From Amycolatopsis japonica (GTDB lineage: Bacteria; Actinomycetota; Actinomycetes; Mycobacteriales; Pseudonocardiaceae), in the NCBI RefSeq assembly GCF_000732925.1, contig NZ_CP008953.1:1-64000 (forward strand): DNA of 64,000 nt, read 5' to 3'. The position numbers and the translations under genes were made by a program. Below, one piece after another: positions 36,449 to 46,727 of the stretch; the stretch's first letter is position 1, and each line of letters starts with the position of its first letter. The notes under the pieces are model-generated. The model did not search any database, had not been told where the DNA came from, and worked only from the letters and a program-made list of their open reading frames with translations.

Positions 36449-37093
36449 ATGCGCGTGCTCGTCGTCGACAACTACGACAGTTTTGTCTACAACCTGGTCC
36501 AGTATCTGGCCCAGCTCGGCGCCGACTGCACCGTCTGGCGTAACGACGTGGTGGAGCTCGACAAGCTCGGCGAGTTCGACGCGGTCCTCGTGTCTCCCGG
36601 CCCCGGAACCCCGGAACGCGCTGGTCAGAGCATGGACGTCATCCGCAAATGCGCCGAGGATCGCATCCCGATGCTCGGCGTCTGCCTCGGCCACCAGGCC
36701 CTCGGCGTGGTCTTCGGCGCCACTGTCGACCGCGCCCCGGAACTGCTGCACGGCAAGACCAGTCAAGTCCACCATTCGGGCGACGGAGTGCTCGCCGGGC
36801 TCCCCGCGGAATTCACCGCCACGCGGTACCACTCGCTGACCGTTTTGCCGGAAACCATCGACGAGGCCGTGTTCGAGATCACAGGTCGCACCGAGTCCGG
36901 TGTCGTGATGGGCATGCGGCACCGCGAGCTGCCGCTCGAAGGCGTCCAGTTCCACCCCGAGTCCGTGCTCACCCAGGGCGGTCACCGGATGCTGGCGAAC
37001 TGGATGGCCTCCGCAGGCCACCCGGTCCCCGACGTCACGGTCAACGAACTCGAACAGGCGACTCGCGCGCTGCAGAAGGCCGCTGCTGCGTGA
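36449..37093 (+). CDS. pabA: Aminodeoxychorismate/anthranilate synthase glutamine amidotransferase
   Basis: The class I glutamine amidotransferase supplies ammonia for para-aminobenzoate or anthranilate synthesis (folate or tryptophan). The 214-residue protein has DNYDSFVYNL, SPGPGTPE, catalytic Cys in LGVCLGHQAL near residue 80 and His-Glu in VQFHPESVLTQGG. In mycobacteria this locus is called trpG (Rv0013). No synthase subunit is adjacent, so pabA and trpG cannot be told apart. TGA overlaps the GTG of the next gene. Confidence 0.95.
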   Translation: MRVLVVDNYDSFVYNLVQYLAQLGADCTVWRNDVVELDKLGEFDAVLVSPGPGTPERAGQSMDVIRKCAEDRIPMLGVCLGHQALGVVFGATVDRAPELLHGKTSQVHHSGDGVLAGLPAEFTATRYHSLTVLPETIDEAVFEITGRTESGVVMGMRHRELPLEGVQFHPESVLTQGGHRMLANWMASAGHPVPDVTVNELEQATRALQKAAAA

Positions 37094-37902
37094 CCTCGCT
37101 GATCCGGCTCGAAGGAGTCGGGAAGCGCTACGGCCGCGGTGAACCCGTGCTCGCCGACGTCGACCTCGACGTTCCGGCGGGCCGTGTGCTCGGTGTCCTC
37201 GGTTCGAACGGCTCGGGGAAGTCGACGCTGCTCAGGATTCTCGCGGCACTTGCCCGGGAGACCTCGGGAACCGTCGTGGGCGATCCGCGCGTCGGCTACC
37301 TGCCGGACCGCTTCCCGGCGGGACAGCGGATGAGCGCCAGGGCGTACCTGCGGCATATGGCCCGCATCGACGGCCATGTCGACTTGTCGGCGATCGACCC
37401 CCTGCTGGACAGGCTGGCGCTGGTCGGCGGCCCGGACGCGCCCTTGCGGACGCTGTCGAAGGGCAACGCCCAGAAGGTCGGACTCGCCCAGGCGGTCCTC
37501 GCCGAGCCGGAGCTGCTGATCCTCGACGAGCCCTGGTCCGGTCTCGACGTCGAAGCCCACACCGTGCTCGGCGAACTCGTCGCCGCGACCAAGGAACGGG
37601 GTGCGAGCGTGGTCTTCACCGACCACCGCGCCTCGGTCGTGCACGCCCACGCCGACGACGTCTACCGGATCGACGACGGACTCCTGACCCGTGTCGAAGC
37701 GGTGGCGAAAACCGAGAGCGCGACAAGGATCGTCCTGCACGGCCCCAGTGTCGACTGGTCTTCCGAACCCGGAGTGAGCCACGTCGTGGCCGAGGACGGG
37801 AAGGTCGTCCTGACGGTCGAAGCCGGGCACGCCGACGCGGTCCTGCTGCGCGCGCTCAACCGGGGCTTTTCGGTCCGGGAGGTGGCGCCGTGCTCGCCAT
37901 GA
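37090..37902 (+). CDS. ABC transporter ATP-binding protein
   Basis: A 270-residue ATPase with Walker A GSNGSGKSTLL near residue 40, signature LSKGNAQKVGLAQ (degenerate, LSKGN for LSGGQ) and Walker B LLILDEPWSGLD. H-loop is FTDHRAS. A C-terminal ~55-residue extension (ESATRIVLHGPSVDW onwards) is unusual for short exporters. GTG at 37090 overlaps the pabA stop by four bases (GTGA), so translation is coupled. Partner permease follows, overlapping by 13 bases. Confidence 0.9.
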   Translation: MTSLIRLEGVGKRYGRGEPVLADVDLDVPAGRVLGVLGSNGSGKSTLLRILAALARETSGTVVGDPRVGYLPDRFPAGQRMSARAYLRHMARIDGHVDLSAIDPLLDRLALVGGPDAPLRTLSKGNAQKVGLAQAVLAEPELLILDEPWSGLDVEAHTVLGELVAATKERGASVVFTDHRASVVHAHADDVYRIDDGLLTRVEAVAKTESATRIVLHGPSVDWSSEPGVSHVVAEDGKVVLTVEAGHADAVLLRALNRGFSVREVAPCSP

Positions 37903-38534
37903 CCCGCTATTACCTCGCGCTGCTCGGCCACTCCCAGCGCTATCTGCCCGCGATCCTCGCCTACATCGCGGTCAACACCGTGCTCTACACGGATCCGAAG
38001 TCGCCGCTGCTGCCGCAGTACGGGATCAGCGCTGGTTCGCTCCTCGTGGTCTCGTGCTGGCTGACCATCGCGATGCTCGACGTCGAAGACCCGGTCCAGC
38101 GGCTGGTGACCTTCAGCCACGCACGACGTTGGCGATCGGTCCTCGGCGGCGCCACGCTGGCCGTCTTCGGCTGCGCGGTCGTGCTGATCCTCGTGACGGT
38201 GCTGTGGTCGGGCCTCCGGACCGGCGGCTTCACGATCGGCACCTTCGCGCTGGGCGCCTCGGCGCACGCGTTGTGCGCGCTGTTCGGGATCGCGATCGGC
38301 CTGCCCTGTTCACGACTGCTGGTCCCGCGTGTCGGCTGGTCCGTCCTGGCCGCGATCTTCGCCCTCGCCGCGGTGCTCCTGGTGAAGTGGCTGCCGCTGG
38401 CCAATCCGCTGCTGCGCGCCTTGACCTCGCAACAACCTCTGACCGGCCCGTTCGTCGTGGCCGTCGTGGCCGCGGTCTCTGCTTTGCTGCTGAGCGCCAC
38501 GGCCGTCGGGTATCTGCTCCGGCGTAACGCCTGA
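37890..38534 (+). CDS. Multi-pass membrane protein, probable ABC partner
   Basis: A 214-residue protein with about five to six membrane helices (LPAILAYIAVNTVLY, LLVVSCWLTIAML, VFGCAVVLILVTVLW, SVLAAIFALAAVLLVKW, VVAVVAAVSALLLSATAVGYLL). Sequence resembles no named permease clearly, but its gene overlaps the ATPase gene and is followed by the kinase gene with another overlap. It is therefore the likely membrane component. GTG at 37890; ATG at 37899 is the alternative start. Confidence 0.82.
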   Translation: MLAMTRYYLALLGHSQRYLPAILAYIAVNTVLYTDPKSPLLPQYGISAGSLLVVSCWLTIAMLDVEDPVQRLVTFSHARRWRSVLGGATLAVFGCAVVLILVTVLWSGLRTGGFTIGTFALGASAHALCALFGIAIGLPCSRLLVPRVGWSVLAAIFALAAVLLVKWLPLANPLLRALTSQQPLTGPFVVAVVAAVSALLLSATAVGYLLRRNA

Positions 38535-39073
38535 TGCCGCGGCTCATCGTGCTCAACGGCCCGCCCGCCTGCGGGAAGTCGACCATCGCCCGGTTGTACG
38601 CCGACGACCATCCGCTGACGTTGAACCTCGACATCGACCGGCTTCGCGGCCAGCTCGGCGCCTGGCGCGAGAACGCCGCGAAGGCCGGAACTCTCGCCCG
38701 CGACCTCGCCGTGAGCGCCGCGCGTACCCATCTGCTCGCGGGCCACGACGTGATCGTCCCGCAGTTCCTCGGCCGCGCCGATCTCCTCGAACGCCTCGAA
38801 ACCCTCGCCGGCGAAACGGCCGCGGAGTTCCACGAGATCGTCCTCCTCGACACCAAGGACAACGTGCTCCGGCGATTCGCCGAACGCACGCGCGCGGCTG
38901 CGGAGCCCGAACACGTCGAGGCGCACGAGATGCTGGGCGGGCCCGAACGGCTGGCGGAGATGTACGACCGGCTCGTGGCGCTCATCGCCACGCGACCGAA
39001 GGCGGTCGTGGTGCGGACCAGCGCCGGGCGGATTCAGCAGGCATACCAAGGACTGCTCGAAAAGCTGACATGA
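38534..39073 (+). CDS. AAA P-loop kinase-like protein
   Basis: A 179-residue P-loop protein of the small-molecule kinase or adenylylate kinase-like type. Walker A is LNGPPACGKSTIA at residues 7-19. An NLDIDRLRGQLG segment follows, and a lid-like acidic/helical stretch is at 100-140. Substrate unknown (similar proteins are called chloramphenicol phosphotransferase-like or AAA kinase). Its ATG shares TGATG with the previous stop, so it belongs to the pabA-ABC unit. A strong terminator follows directly. Confidence 0.88.
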   Translation: MPRLIVLNGPPACGKSTIARLYADDHPLTLNLDIDRLRGQLGAWRENAAKAGTLARDLAVSAARTHLLAGHDVIVPQFLGRADLLERLETLAGETAAEFHEIVLLDTKDNVLRRFAERTRAAAEPEHVEAHEMLGGPERLAEMYDRLVALIATRPKAVVVRTSAGRIQQAYQGLLEKLT

Positions 39074-39074
39074 A

Positions 39075-39104
39075 AGGGCCCCGCACGAAACCGTGCGGGG
39101 CCCT
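39075..39104. terminator. Bidirectional terminator
   Basis: A 13-bp stem (AGGGCCCCGCACG / CGTGCGGGGCCCT) with loop AAAC, located right after the kinase stop and before the end of convergent pknB. Confidence 0.93.
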
Positions 39105-39122
39105 GCTCACGTCATCGCTGGA

Positions 39123-41084
39123 TCACGGAGGCGGGAAGAGCCGCGAGCTCGACGTCGTCGACGTCTCGTCGCCTTCCACGATGAACAGCGTGATCGGCGC
39201 GTTCTTCGCGACCTTCGCACCGGCCTGCGGGTTGGTCTTGCTGACCTTGCCCGCCTGATCCCGGTCACCGTTCTTGTCGGCCTGCGTGTCCAGGTTTCCG
39301 GTCCAACCCAGCTGCTGCAGCTGCCGCGTCGCCTGGTCCTCGGTCATGCCCTTCAGGTTCGGCATGTCGAAGGTCTCCTGGTTGCCGTTCGACACGGACA
39401 GCTTGACCACACCGCCGACGGCCAGCTTGCCGCCGTTCGGGGTCTGGTCGATCACCGTGCCCTTGGGCTGGTCGGAGTCCACGTTGGTGACCTGCGGGGT
39501 GAACCCGGCCGCCTTCAACCCGGCTTCGGCCTCGGCCTGGGTCTTGCCCTTGTAGTTCGGGACCGTCTTCAGTTCCTTGGACTTGCCGACCGTGATGTCG
39601 ACCTTCGAACCCTGGTCCACCTCGGCCTGCGCGCTCGGATTCTGCGACATGACCTTGCCGGCCTGGTTCGTGTCTTCGGTCTCGTCCTCAGTGGTCGCGC
39701 CGAGCTTCAGACCGGCTTCGGTCAGCGCCGCCGTCGCTTCGGTGACGGTCTTGCCCTTGAGGTCCGGGGTCTTGACCTTGCCCGGCTTCGCGCCGACGGT
39801 CAGCGTGATCTTGTCCGTGGTCGGTGCCACCTGGCCCTGGTTCGGGCTGATCGCGATGACCTTGTCGATGTCGTTCTCGTCGCAGGCGGGCAGCCCGTTG
39901 ACGGCCTCGCCGGTGCAGGGCACCTTCTTGGTCGGCTCGAACGAGTTGAACCCAGCGCCCCGCAGCGTGTCCTTCGCCGAAGCCTCGGACTGACCCACGA
40001 CCGTCGGGATCGCCTTGCTCTCCGCGCCGGTGCTGTTGAACGCGTTCGACAGCCACATGATCAGCAGCACGATGGCGGCCAGCGAGACCACGAGACCGGC
40101 GATGAGCCAGGCCCGGCGCTTCTTCTTCGCGGCCGGGTCCTCGTCGTCTTCCTCGTACTGGTCGTAGCGCGGCGGCACCCGGCGGTCGGAGTCCATGACC
40201 TGGGTGCGCTCGTCCTCCGACATCACCATCGGCGCGGCCGGCCGCTGACCGGACAGCGTGCGGACCAGGTCCGAACGCATTTCCGCGGACGACTGGTACC
40301 GGTTCGCCGGGCCCTTCGCGAGCGCCTTGAGCACGACGGCGTCGAGCTCGGGCGCCACGGCCGGGTTCACCGACGACGGCGGGTTCGGGTCTTCCCGGAC
40401 GTGCTGGTACGCCACCGCCACGGGCGAGTCGCCGGTGAAGGGCGGCTCGCCGGTGATGAGTTCGTACAGCACGCAGCCGGCGGCGTAGACGTCGGAACGC
40501 GCGTCGACGGACTCACCGCGGGCCTGCTCCGGCGAGAGGTACTGCGCCGTGCCGATCACCGCGGCGGTCTGCGTCATCGCGGACTGCCCGTCGTGCATGG
40601 CGCGCGCGATACCGAAGTCCATCACCTTGACGGCGCCGTTCTTCGTGATCATCACGTTCGCCGGTTTGACGTCGCGGTGCACGATGCCGTGCCGGTGCGA
40701 GAAGTCCAGTGCCGCGCAGACGTCGGCCATGACCTCCATGGCCCGCTTCTGCGACATCGGGCCTTCGGTCTTCACGATGTCGCGCAGAGTCCGTCCTTCG
40801 ACGTACTCCATCACGATGTAGGGCAGCGGGCCGAACTCGGTGTTCGTCTCGCCGGTGTCGTAGACGGCGACGATCGCCGGGTGGTTCAGTGCCGCCGCGT
40901 TCTGTGCCTCGCGACGGAAACGTTCTTGGAACTGGGGATCCCGCGCCAGGTCGGCACGCAGGATCTTGATCGCCACCTCCCGGCCCAGGCGCACGTCGTG
41001 GCCGTGGTGGACCTCGGACATGCCTCCGTAGCCGAGCGTCTCGCCCAGCTCGTAGCGGTTGCTGAGCAGTCTTGGTGTGCTCAT
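39123..41084 (-). CDS. pknB: Serine/threonine protein kinase PknB with PASTA repeats
   Basis: A 653-residue transmembrane kinase that senses muropeptides and phosphorylates cell-growth proteins. Kinase lobe: [11 protein letters not shown] (glycine loop), [14 protein letters not shown] catalytic loop, DFGIARA, activation loop [17 protein letters not shown]. One membrane helix is near residue 345 ([17 protein letters not shown]). Outside are four PASTA repeats. The C-terminus is Ser/Thr-rich. ATG at 41084 overlaps pknA's stop by ATGA. Conserved operon with pknA, pbpA, rodA, pstP and FHA genes. Confidence 0.98.
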   Translation of the reverse strand: MSTPRLLSNRYELGETLGYGGMSEVHHGHDVRLGREVAIKILRADLARDPQFQERFRREAQNAAALNHPAIVAVYDTGETNTEFGPLPYIVMEYVEGRTLRDIVKTEGPMSQKRAMEVMADVCAALDFSHRHGIVHRDVKPANVMITKNGAVKVMDFGIARAMHDGQSAMTQTAAVIGTAQYLSPEQARGESVDARSDVYAAGCVLYELITGEPPFTGDSPVAVAYQHVREDPNPPSSVNPAVAPELDAVVLKALAKGPANRYQSSAEMRSDLVRTLSGQRPAAPMVMSEDERTQVMDSDRRVPPRYDQYEEDDEDPAAKKKRRAWLIAGLVVSLAAIVLLIMWLSNAFNSTGAESKAIPTVVGQSEASAKDTLRGAGFNSFEPTKKVPCTGEAVNGLPACDENDIDKVIAISPNQGQVAPTTDKITLTVGAKPGKVKTPDLKGKTVTEATAALTEAGLKLGATTEDETEDTNQAGKVMSQNPSAQAEVDQGSKVDITVGKSKELKTVPNYKGKTQAEAEAGLKAAGFTPQVTNVDSDQPKGTVIDQTPNGGKLAVGGVVKLSVSNGNQETFDMPNLKGMTEDQATRQLQQLGWTGNLDTQADKNGDRDQAGKVSKTNPQAGAKVAKNAPITLFIVEGDETSTTSSSRLFPPP

Positions 41085-42388
41085 CTCTGCGTGCCGTTCC
41101 ATTCCGTCCAAGGTTTGCTGCTCATCATTCCTGGATTCGCCTGTCCGGCCGGCTCCTCGGTGCCGCCCTCCGTCGGAACCGCGGGGTACGCGGATGTCGG
41201 CGGAGGACCTTCGGACTTCTTACCCGGAGCCGGCGCGTGTTCACTCGTTTCCACGCCGCCCGACTGCGGTCCGTTGCCCGAACCGACCAGTCTCACGATG
41301 AGGAAGGCTCCTGCCACCAGTACTGCGATCAGGATCACCGCGAGCAGCAGCCACCAGCCCCATTGTGGCCGTCTGCCGGGCAGACGGCGGACCGCCATCG
41401 GCGGCGGGCCGGTGACCGGGTGCATCGCCGGATGCGACGCCGGTCCCACCGCCGCCATCGGGTTCGGCGGGGAGTGCGGGCCGGGCGGCACCTGCTGCGG
41501 CAGCACGGGCTGGCCGGCCGAGTAGGCCACGTTCACCAGTCCGGACGGCGTCGGCAGGGGAAGCCCGGCGCGGACCGCGGCGACGGCGGCGGCGAACTCG
41601 CCGCCGCTGTTGTACCGCTGTCTCGGATCCTTGATCAGGGTCGCTTCGATCACCGCGCGGGCGCCCGGCGGCACGTCCGGCGGCAGCGGTGGCGGGAGGT
41701 CGCGGATGTGCATCATCGCGACCGTCACCGCGTTCTCCGAAAGGAACGGCCGGTGCCCGGTGAGGCATTCGTAGCCGCACACGGCCAGCGAGTAGACGTC
41801 GCTCGCCGGTTCGGCGTTGTGCCCGAGCGCCTGCTCGGGAGCGATGTAGTGGGCGGTGCCCATGACCATGCCGGACCTGGTCACCGGGGCGGCGTCGGCG
41901 GCCTTCGCGACACCGAAGTCGGTGATCTTCACCTGCCCGGCCGGGGTCACCATGATGTTGCCCGGTTTGACGTCGCGGTGCACGAGACCGGTTTCGTGCG
42001 CGGCCTGCAGCGCGTTACCGGCCTGCTCCAGGATGTCGAGGGTGCGCTCGGCGTTCAGCCGTCCTTCGCGGGTGATGATCGCGGCCAGCGGATCGCCTTC
42101 GACCAGCTCCATCACCAGATACGCGATCGACAGTTCGTCCGCGACCGTCTCGCCGTAGTCGTGCACCGCGGCGATGCCGGGGTGGTTCAGCGACGCGGTC
42201 ATCCGCGCCTCGGTCCGGAACCGGTGCAGGAACTCGGCGTCGCCGGACAGCTCCGCCTTGAGGATCTTGACCGCGACCGTCCGGTCCAGCCGCGTGTCAC
42301 TGGCCTGCCAGACCTCGCCCATCCCGCCGACGGCGATCCGGTTCGTCAGCTTGTACCGGTCGGCCAGCAGCTGACCCGAGGACAGCAT
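41081..42388 (-). CDS. pknA: Serine/threonine protein kinase PknA
   Basis: A 435-residue kinase that works with PknB in growth and cell-shape control. Kinase core: [43 protein letters not shown] single membrane helix ([20 protein letters not shown]) near residue 350 is followed by a short Pro/Ser-rich tail without PASTA repeats. Compared with PknB it lacks the extracellular sensor. Stop and start codons overlap with pknB. Confidence 0.97.
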   Translation of the reverse strand: MLSSGQLLADRYKLTNRIAVGGMGEVWQASDTRLDRTVAVKILKAELSGDAEFLHRFRTEARMTASLNHPGIAAVHDYGETVADELSIAYLVMELVEGDPLAAIITREGRLNAERTLDILEQAGNALQAAHETGLVHRDVKPGNIMVTPAGQVKITDFGVAKAADAAPVTRSGMVMGTAHYIAPEQALGHNAEPASDVYSLAVCGYECLTGHRPFLSENAVTVAMMHIRDLPPPLPPDVPPGARAVIEATLIKDPRQRYNSGGEFAAAVAAVRAGLPLPTPSGLVNVAYSAGQPVLPQQVPPGPHSPPNPMAAVGPASHPAMHPVTGPPPMAVRRLPGRRPQWGWWLLLAVILIAVLVAGAFLIVRLVGSGNGPQSGGVETSEHAPAPGKKSEGPPPTSAYPAVPTEGGTEEPAGQANPGMMSSKPWTEWNGTQR

Positions 42389-42391
42389 CCG

Positions 42392-43855
42392 CTATCCACC
42401 CCCGAGCATGGCGTTGACGGCGGCGCGGCCGATCTCCGCGGCCACGGTGCCACCGGTCGCTTCGAGCCCGCGGTTACCCCCGGACTCGACGATCACCGAG
42501 ACGGCGATCTTCGGGTCCATCGCCGGCGCGAACCCGGTGTACCAGGCGTGCGGCGGGGTGTTCTTCGGGTCGTTGCCGTGCTCGGCGGTGCCGGTCTTGG
42601 AGGCGATCTGGATGTCGCCTCGTTTGCCGGCGCCCTTCGTGTTCTCCTCCGACGCCAGCATCATGTCGCGCAGGATCGCGGCGTTCGCGCTGGACATCGC
42701 GGCGTCGCCGGTCAGCTCGGTCGGCTTGTAGTCCTCGATGGTCGACAGGTTCGGCGCCAGCAGCGACTGCACCAGCTGCGGTTTCATCGCCATCCCGTTG
42801 TTGGCGATGGTCGCCGAAAGCAGGGCGTCCTGGATCGGGGTCAGCCGCACGTCGCGCTGCCCGATGGCGCTCTGGAACAGCGCCGCCTTCGACTCGAGGG
42901 GCCCGAGGGAGGAGGCGGCGACCCGCATCGGCACGGCCAGGTCCTCGCCGACACCGAAGTTCTTCGCCGTCGCGTTCAGCTTGTCCTTGCCGAGTTCTCC
43001 GGCGAGTTCGGCGAACGGCACGTTGCACGAGTACCGCAGCGCTTCCTTCAGCGTGCTGCCCTTGCAGGCCGCGCCGCCGTAGTTCTCCAGCGTCGTCTGC
43101 GTGCCGGGGAGCTTCACGTTGGGCGCGGTGTTGACCGGCATGTCCGCCGTCTTGCCGTTCTCGAGCGCGGCCGCGGTCACCAGCAGCTTGGCCGTCGAAC
43201 CCGGCGGGTAGGTCTCCGAGATCGCGCGGTTCAGCATCGGCTTCTTCGGGTCGTCGCGCCACTGGCCCCAGGCCGCGATCTGCTCCTTGCCGACGTGCGA
43301 GGCGAGCTTGTTCGGGTCGTACGAGGGCGTCGAGACCATGGCCAGGATGCGCCCGGTCTTCGGCTCGATGGCGACCACCGAGCCGGTGTAACCCTTCTGC
43401 GTCATCAGGTCGTACGCGGCCTTCTGCACGGCCGGGTTGATCGTCAGCCGCACGTTCCCGCCGCGCGGGTCGCGGCCGGTGACCATGTCCGACAGGCGCC
43501 GCACGAACAGCCGCGGGTCGGAACCGTTGAGCACGTCGTCCTCGGACCGCTCCAGGCCGCCCGAGCCGTAGTTGATCGAGTAGTAGCCGGTGACCGGCGC
43601 GTACATCGGGCCGTCGGCGTAGGTCCGGATGAACTTGTACTTGTCGTTCGACGGGTCGACCTTCGCGAGCGCGGCGCCGTCGGGCGTCACGATCAGCCCG
43701 CGCTGCCGCGAGTACTCCTCGTAGAGCACCCGGAGGTTGCGCGAGTCGGTGCGGTAGTCGTCGGCCTTGACCACCTGGATGTAGGTGGCGTTGGCCAGCA
43801 GGAGCACCACCATGACGAGCATGGCGACGCCCACCTTGCGGAGCGGGGTGTTCAC
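42392..43855 (-). CDS. pbpA: Penicillin-binding protein A (class B transpeptidase)
   Basis: A 487-residue membrane-anchored D,D-transpeptidase for peptidoglycan cross-linking. N-terminal helix (VAMLVMVVLLLANATYI). The three active-site motifs are STAK (YPPGSTAKLL), SCN (RYSCNVPF) and KTGTAE. The N-terminal part has the class B R-G-L-I-V region (RQRGLIVT). GTG at 43855 overlaps the rodA stop (GTGA), so PbpA and RodA are made together, a known SEDS-bPBP pair. PknB/PstP regulate such pairs in mycobacteria. Confidence 0.97.
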   Translation of the reverse strand: MNTPLRKVGVAMLVMVVLLLANATYIQVVKADDYRTDSRNLRVLYEEYSRQRGLIVTPDGAALAKVDPSNDKYKFIRTYADGPMYAPVTGYYSINYGSGGLERSEDDVLNGSDPRLFVRRLSDMVTGRDPRGGNVRLTINPAVQKAAYDLMTQKGYTGSVVAIEPKTGRILAMVSTPSYDPNKLASHVGKEQIAAWGQWRDDPKKPMLNRAISETYPPGSTAKLLVTAAALENGKTADMPVNTAPNVKLPGTQTTLENYGGAACKGSTLKEALRYSCNVPFAELAGELGKDKLNATAKNFGVGEDLAVPMRVAASSLGPLESKAALFQSAIGQRDVRLTPIQDALLSATIANNGMAMKPQLVQSLLAPNLSTIEDYKPTELTGDAAMSSANAAILRDMMLASEENTKGAGKRGDIQIASKTGTAEHGNDPKNTPPHAWYTGFAPAMDPKIAVSVIVESGGNRGLEATGGTVAAEIGRAAVNAMLGGG

Positions 43856-45330
43856 GAAGCGCTCCCCTCACCGTTCACGGACGGCCGCTGGACCATCACC
43901 GTGTGCGCTTCGGCGAGCGGCGCCTGCGGCTGCTGCGGCTTCGGCCGCACCGCGGGTTTGCGGGCGGCGTCGGAGATTCGGAGCAGGAGGGCCACCAGGA
44001 TGTAGTTCGCGAGCAGTGAAGAACCACCGCGGGAGAGGAACGGGGCGGTGATCCCGGTGTTCGGGATCAGGTTCGTGACGCCGCCGACGACCACGAAGAT
44101 CTGCATGACCAGGGCGAACGAGAGGCCGCCGCCGAGGAGTTTGCCGAAGGTGTCGCGGACCGCGAGGGCGCTGCGCATCCCGCGCATCGCCAGGATCAGG
44201 TACAGCATCAGCATCGCGGCGAGGCCGACGAAGCCCAGTTCCTCGCCGATCGCGGTGGTGATGAAGTCCGTCTTGGCCTCGGGGACCATATCCGGCCGTC
44301 CGGCGCCGAGGCCGGTGCCGCCGACCCCGCCGGTGCCGAGCCCGAACAGCCCCTGCGCGACCTGGTAGCCGCCGCCCGCGTCGTCGTAGGTGGCGAGCGG
44401 GTCGATCCAGTTGCGGACGCGCTGCTGGACGTGCGTGAACAGGTTGTAGGCGATGATCGCGCCGGCGGCGAAGAAACCGACGCCCAGCACGACCCAGATG
44501 ACCCGTTCGGTCGCGACGTACAGCATCACCAGCGTGACGCCGAAGAACAGCAGCGACGTCCCGAGGTCCTTCTCGAACACCAGCACGCCGAGGCAGGCGG
44601 CCGCCGCGATCAGGATCGGGCCGAGATCACGGGCACGCGGCAGCTCGACGCCGACGATCTTCTTGCCCGCGACCATGAACAGGTCCCGTTTCGTCACCAG
44701 GAACGAAGCGAAGAAGATCATCAGCAGGATCTTCGCGAACTCGCCGGGCTGGATCGAGAAGAACGGCAGCTTGATCCAGACCTTCGCGCCGTTGACCTCG
44801 GAAAGGCTCGACGGCAGCACCGCGGGCAGCGCGAGCGCCACGATGCCGACCAGACCACAGGTGTAGCCGTAGCGGGTCAGCGTGCGGTGATCGCTGATCA
44901 CGACCAGCACCACCACGAACAGCACCAGCGAGATCGCCGTGAACAGCACCTGCTTGGTGACGTCCGGCGTGTACTCCTTGCCCTGCTGCACCGCGCGTTC
45001 CGCGAGCGCCAGGTCGATCCGGTGGATCATCACCAGGCCGAGCCCGTTCAGGAGCGCGACGCACGGCAGGATCACCGGGTCCGCGTACGGCGCCCAGCGG
45101 CGGACCGCCAGATGCGCCGCCGTCAGCACCCCGAGGTACGACAGCCCCAGCCAGATGATCGAGCTGGTGAGCTCCTGCTCCTGGTTCGCCTCGACCAGCA
45201 CGAGCGCGACGGTGACGATGAACGTCGCGAACGCCAGGAGGACGAGTTCGGTCCCGCGCCGTTTGGGCAGCTCGCGCGGAGGGTTCGTGGCGAACTGGGC
45301 CGAAGCCGGATCGGCGATCGGCGTGCTCAT
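43852..45330 (-). CDS. rodA: SEDS-family peptidoglycan glycosyltransferase RodA/FtsW
   Basis: A 492-residue polytopic membrane protein (about 12 helices) that polymerises lipid II. SEDS motifs seen are VNGAKVWIKLPFFSIQPGEFAKI, FEKDLGTSLLFFG and GVTNLIPNTGITAPFLSRGGSSLLANY. The C-terminal ~40 residues are Pro/Gln-rich. Start ATG at 45330 shares TGATG with the pstP stop. Cognate of the downstream PbpA. Confidence 0.97.
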   Translation of the reverse strand: MSTPIADPASAQFATNPPRELPKRRGTELVLLAFATFIVTVALVLVEANQEQELTSSIIWLGLSYLGVLTAAHLAVRRWAPYADPVILPCVALLNGLGLVMIHRIDLALAERAVQQGKEYTPDVTKQVLFTAISLVLFVVVLVVISDHRTLTRYGYTCGLVGIVALALPAVLPSSLSEVNGAKVWIKLPFFSIQPGEFAKILLMIFFASFLVTKRDLFMVAGKKIVGVELPRARDLGPILIAAAACLGVLVFEKDLGTSLLFFGVTLVMLYVATERVIWVVLGVGFFAAGAIIAYNLFTHVQQRVRNWIDPLATYDDAGGGYQVAQGLFGLGTGGVGGTGLGAGRPDMVPEAKTDFITTAIGEELGFVGLAAMLMLYLILAMRGMRSALAVRDTFGKLLGGGLSFALVMQIFVVVGGVTNLIPNTGITAPFLSRGGSSLLANYILVALLLRISDAARKPAVRPKPQQPQAPLAEAHTVMVQRPSVNGEGSAS

Positions 45331-46727
45331 CAGTTACCGCCCCCTGGTGCTGCCGTGGCCGGCGTCGAGCAGTCCCTCCCCGCTGGCTGGTTCGCCGAAC
45401 TCGGCGAGGCGGGGGTAGAAGGGGCTGCCGCCGACGACGACACCGGAGGCGGTGACGAAGCGGAAGGCGGCGTGGAAGTCGAGCTGGTGTTCGGCTTGCA
45501 GTCGGCCAGCTGCTTGTGCGGCCGCAGGAAGTCGTCGATGTACTTGCGGGCGTCGTCGAGGTTGTCCTTCTTGACGCCGTTCTTCACCGCGATCCGCGCG
45601 TCTTCCTGCAACGCGGGCACCAGCAGCTTGTCGGTGCACAGCCCGCCCGGCGGGCACGAGCCCTGCTCGTAGGCGTGCAGGTCGATGCCGAGGATGCTGC
45701 CGGGGACGCCGCGGTAGATCACGACCTCCTCGCCGGGACCCTCGCCGACGTAGTACTGGCTCAGCACGAAATACCGCGTGGCGATCGCCGCCGCGGCCAG
45801 CACGATCAGGACGACCACCGCTCCCGCCAGCCAGCGAAATCGCCTCCGGCGCTTGACCTTGGGGTCCTCCTGTTGGGGCTGGACCTCCGGCCGCGGCTGC
45901 GGCGCGGGCTGGGTCAGCGCACGGGCGCGGGCGGCGGGGGAGTCCCCCTGGTGGAACTCGTCGCTGCCGTCCCCGGCGGCGCCGCCCACGATGGGCGCGT
46001 CCTCACCGAAGTCGACGTCGACGACGTCGGCGATGATCACCGTGACGTTGTCCGTGCCGCCGCCCTTGAGCGCCAGCTCGATCATCCGGTCCGCGCAGGC
46101 CTGCGGATCCGGGATCTGGATCGCCTCGGACAGCGTCTCGTCGCTGACCATGCCGGACAGGCCGTCCGAGCAGATCAGGTACCGGTCGCCGGCGCGGGCC
46201 TCGCGCACGGTGAGGCTCGGCTCGACCTCGTGGCCGGTGAGCGCCTTCAGCAGCAGCGACCGCTGCGGGTGCACCGCGGCCTCTTCCGGCGTGATCCGGC
46301 CCTGTTCGAGAAGTTCGTTGACGAAGCTGTCGTCCCGCGTGATCTGCGAGAACTGACCGCCGCGCATCAGGTACGCCCGGGAGTCGCCGACGTGCACGAC
46401 ACCCATCCGCGAACCGGCGAACAGCACGGCGGTCAGGGTCGTGCCCATCCCGTCGAGGTCCGGGTCCTGCTGGACGAGCTCGGCGATGGCGGCGTTGCCG
46501 TTCTGGACGGCCTCTCTCAGCTGAGCGAGGAGATCGTCGCTGGGATCGTCGTCGTCGAGGGGGGCGAGGGAGGCGATGACGACCTTGCTGGCCACCTCAC
46601 CCGCTGCGTGCCCACCCATGCCGTCGGCGAGGGCGAGCAGGCGGGGACCTGCGTACACGGAGTCCTGGTTGCTGGAACGCACCAGGCCCCGGTCGCTGCG
46701 AGCCGCGTAGCGGAGGACGAGAGTCAT
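45330..46727 (-). CDS. pstP: Ser/Thr protein phosphatase PstP (PP2C)
   Basis: A 465-residue phosphatase that reverses PknA/PknB phosphorylation. PP2C motifs: RGLVRSSNQDSV, ALADGMGGHAAGE, DGMGTTLTAV, HVGDSRAYL, LICSDGLSGMV and GGGTDNVTVI. A membrane helix lies near residue 310 (WLAGAVVVLIVLAAAAI), followed by an extracytoplasmic region with a Cys pair and a Ser/Pro-rich C-tail. Gene overlaps fhaB's stop and rodA's start. Confidence 0.97.
   Translation of the reverse strand: MTLVLRYAARSDRGLVRSSNQDSVYAGPRLLALADGMGGHAAGEVASKVVIASLAPLDDDDPSDDLLAQLREAVQNGNAAIAELVQQDPDLDGMGTTLTAVLFAGSRMGVVHVGDSRAYLMRGGQFSQITRDDSFVNELLEQGRITPEEAAVHPQRSLLLKALTGHEVEPSLTVREARAGDRYLICSDGLSGMVSDETLSEAIQIPDPQACADRMIELALKGGGTDNVTVIIADVVDVDFGEDAPIVGGAAGDGSDEFHQGDSPAARARALTQPAPQPRPEVQPQQEDPKVKRRRRFRWLAGAVVVLIVLAAAAIATRYFVLSQYYVGEGPGEEVVIYRGVPGSILGIDLHAYEQGSCPPGGLCTDKLLVPALQEDARIAVKNGVKKDNLDDARKYIDDFLRPHKQLADCKPNTSSTSTPPSASSPPPVSSSAAAPSTPASPSSANQPAGRDCSTPATAAPGGGN

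Noticed and set aside
39075..39104. Terminator considered as a member of the composite palindrome family
   Set aside because: Its arms are not self-complementary; it is a plain strong terminator.
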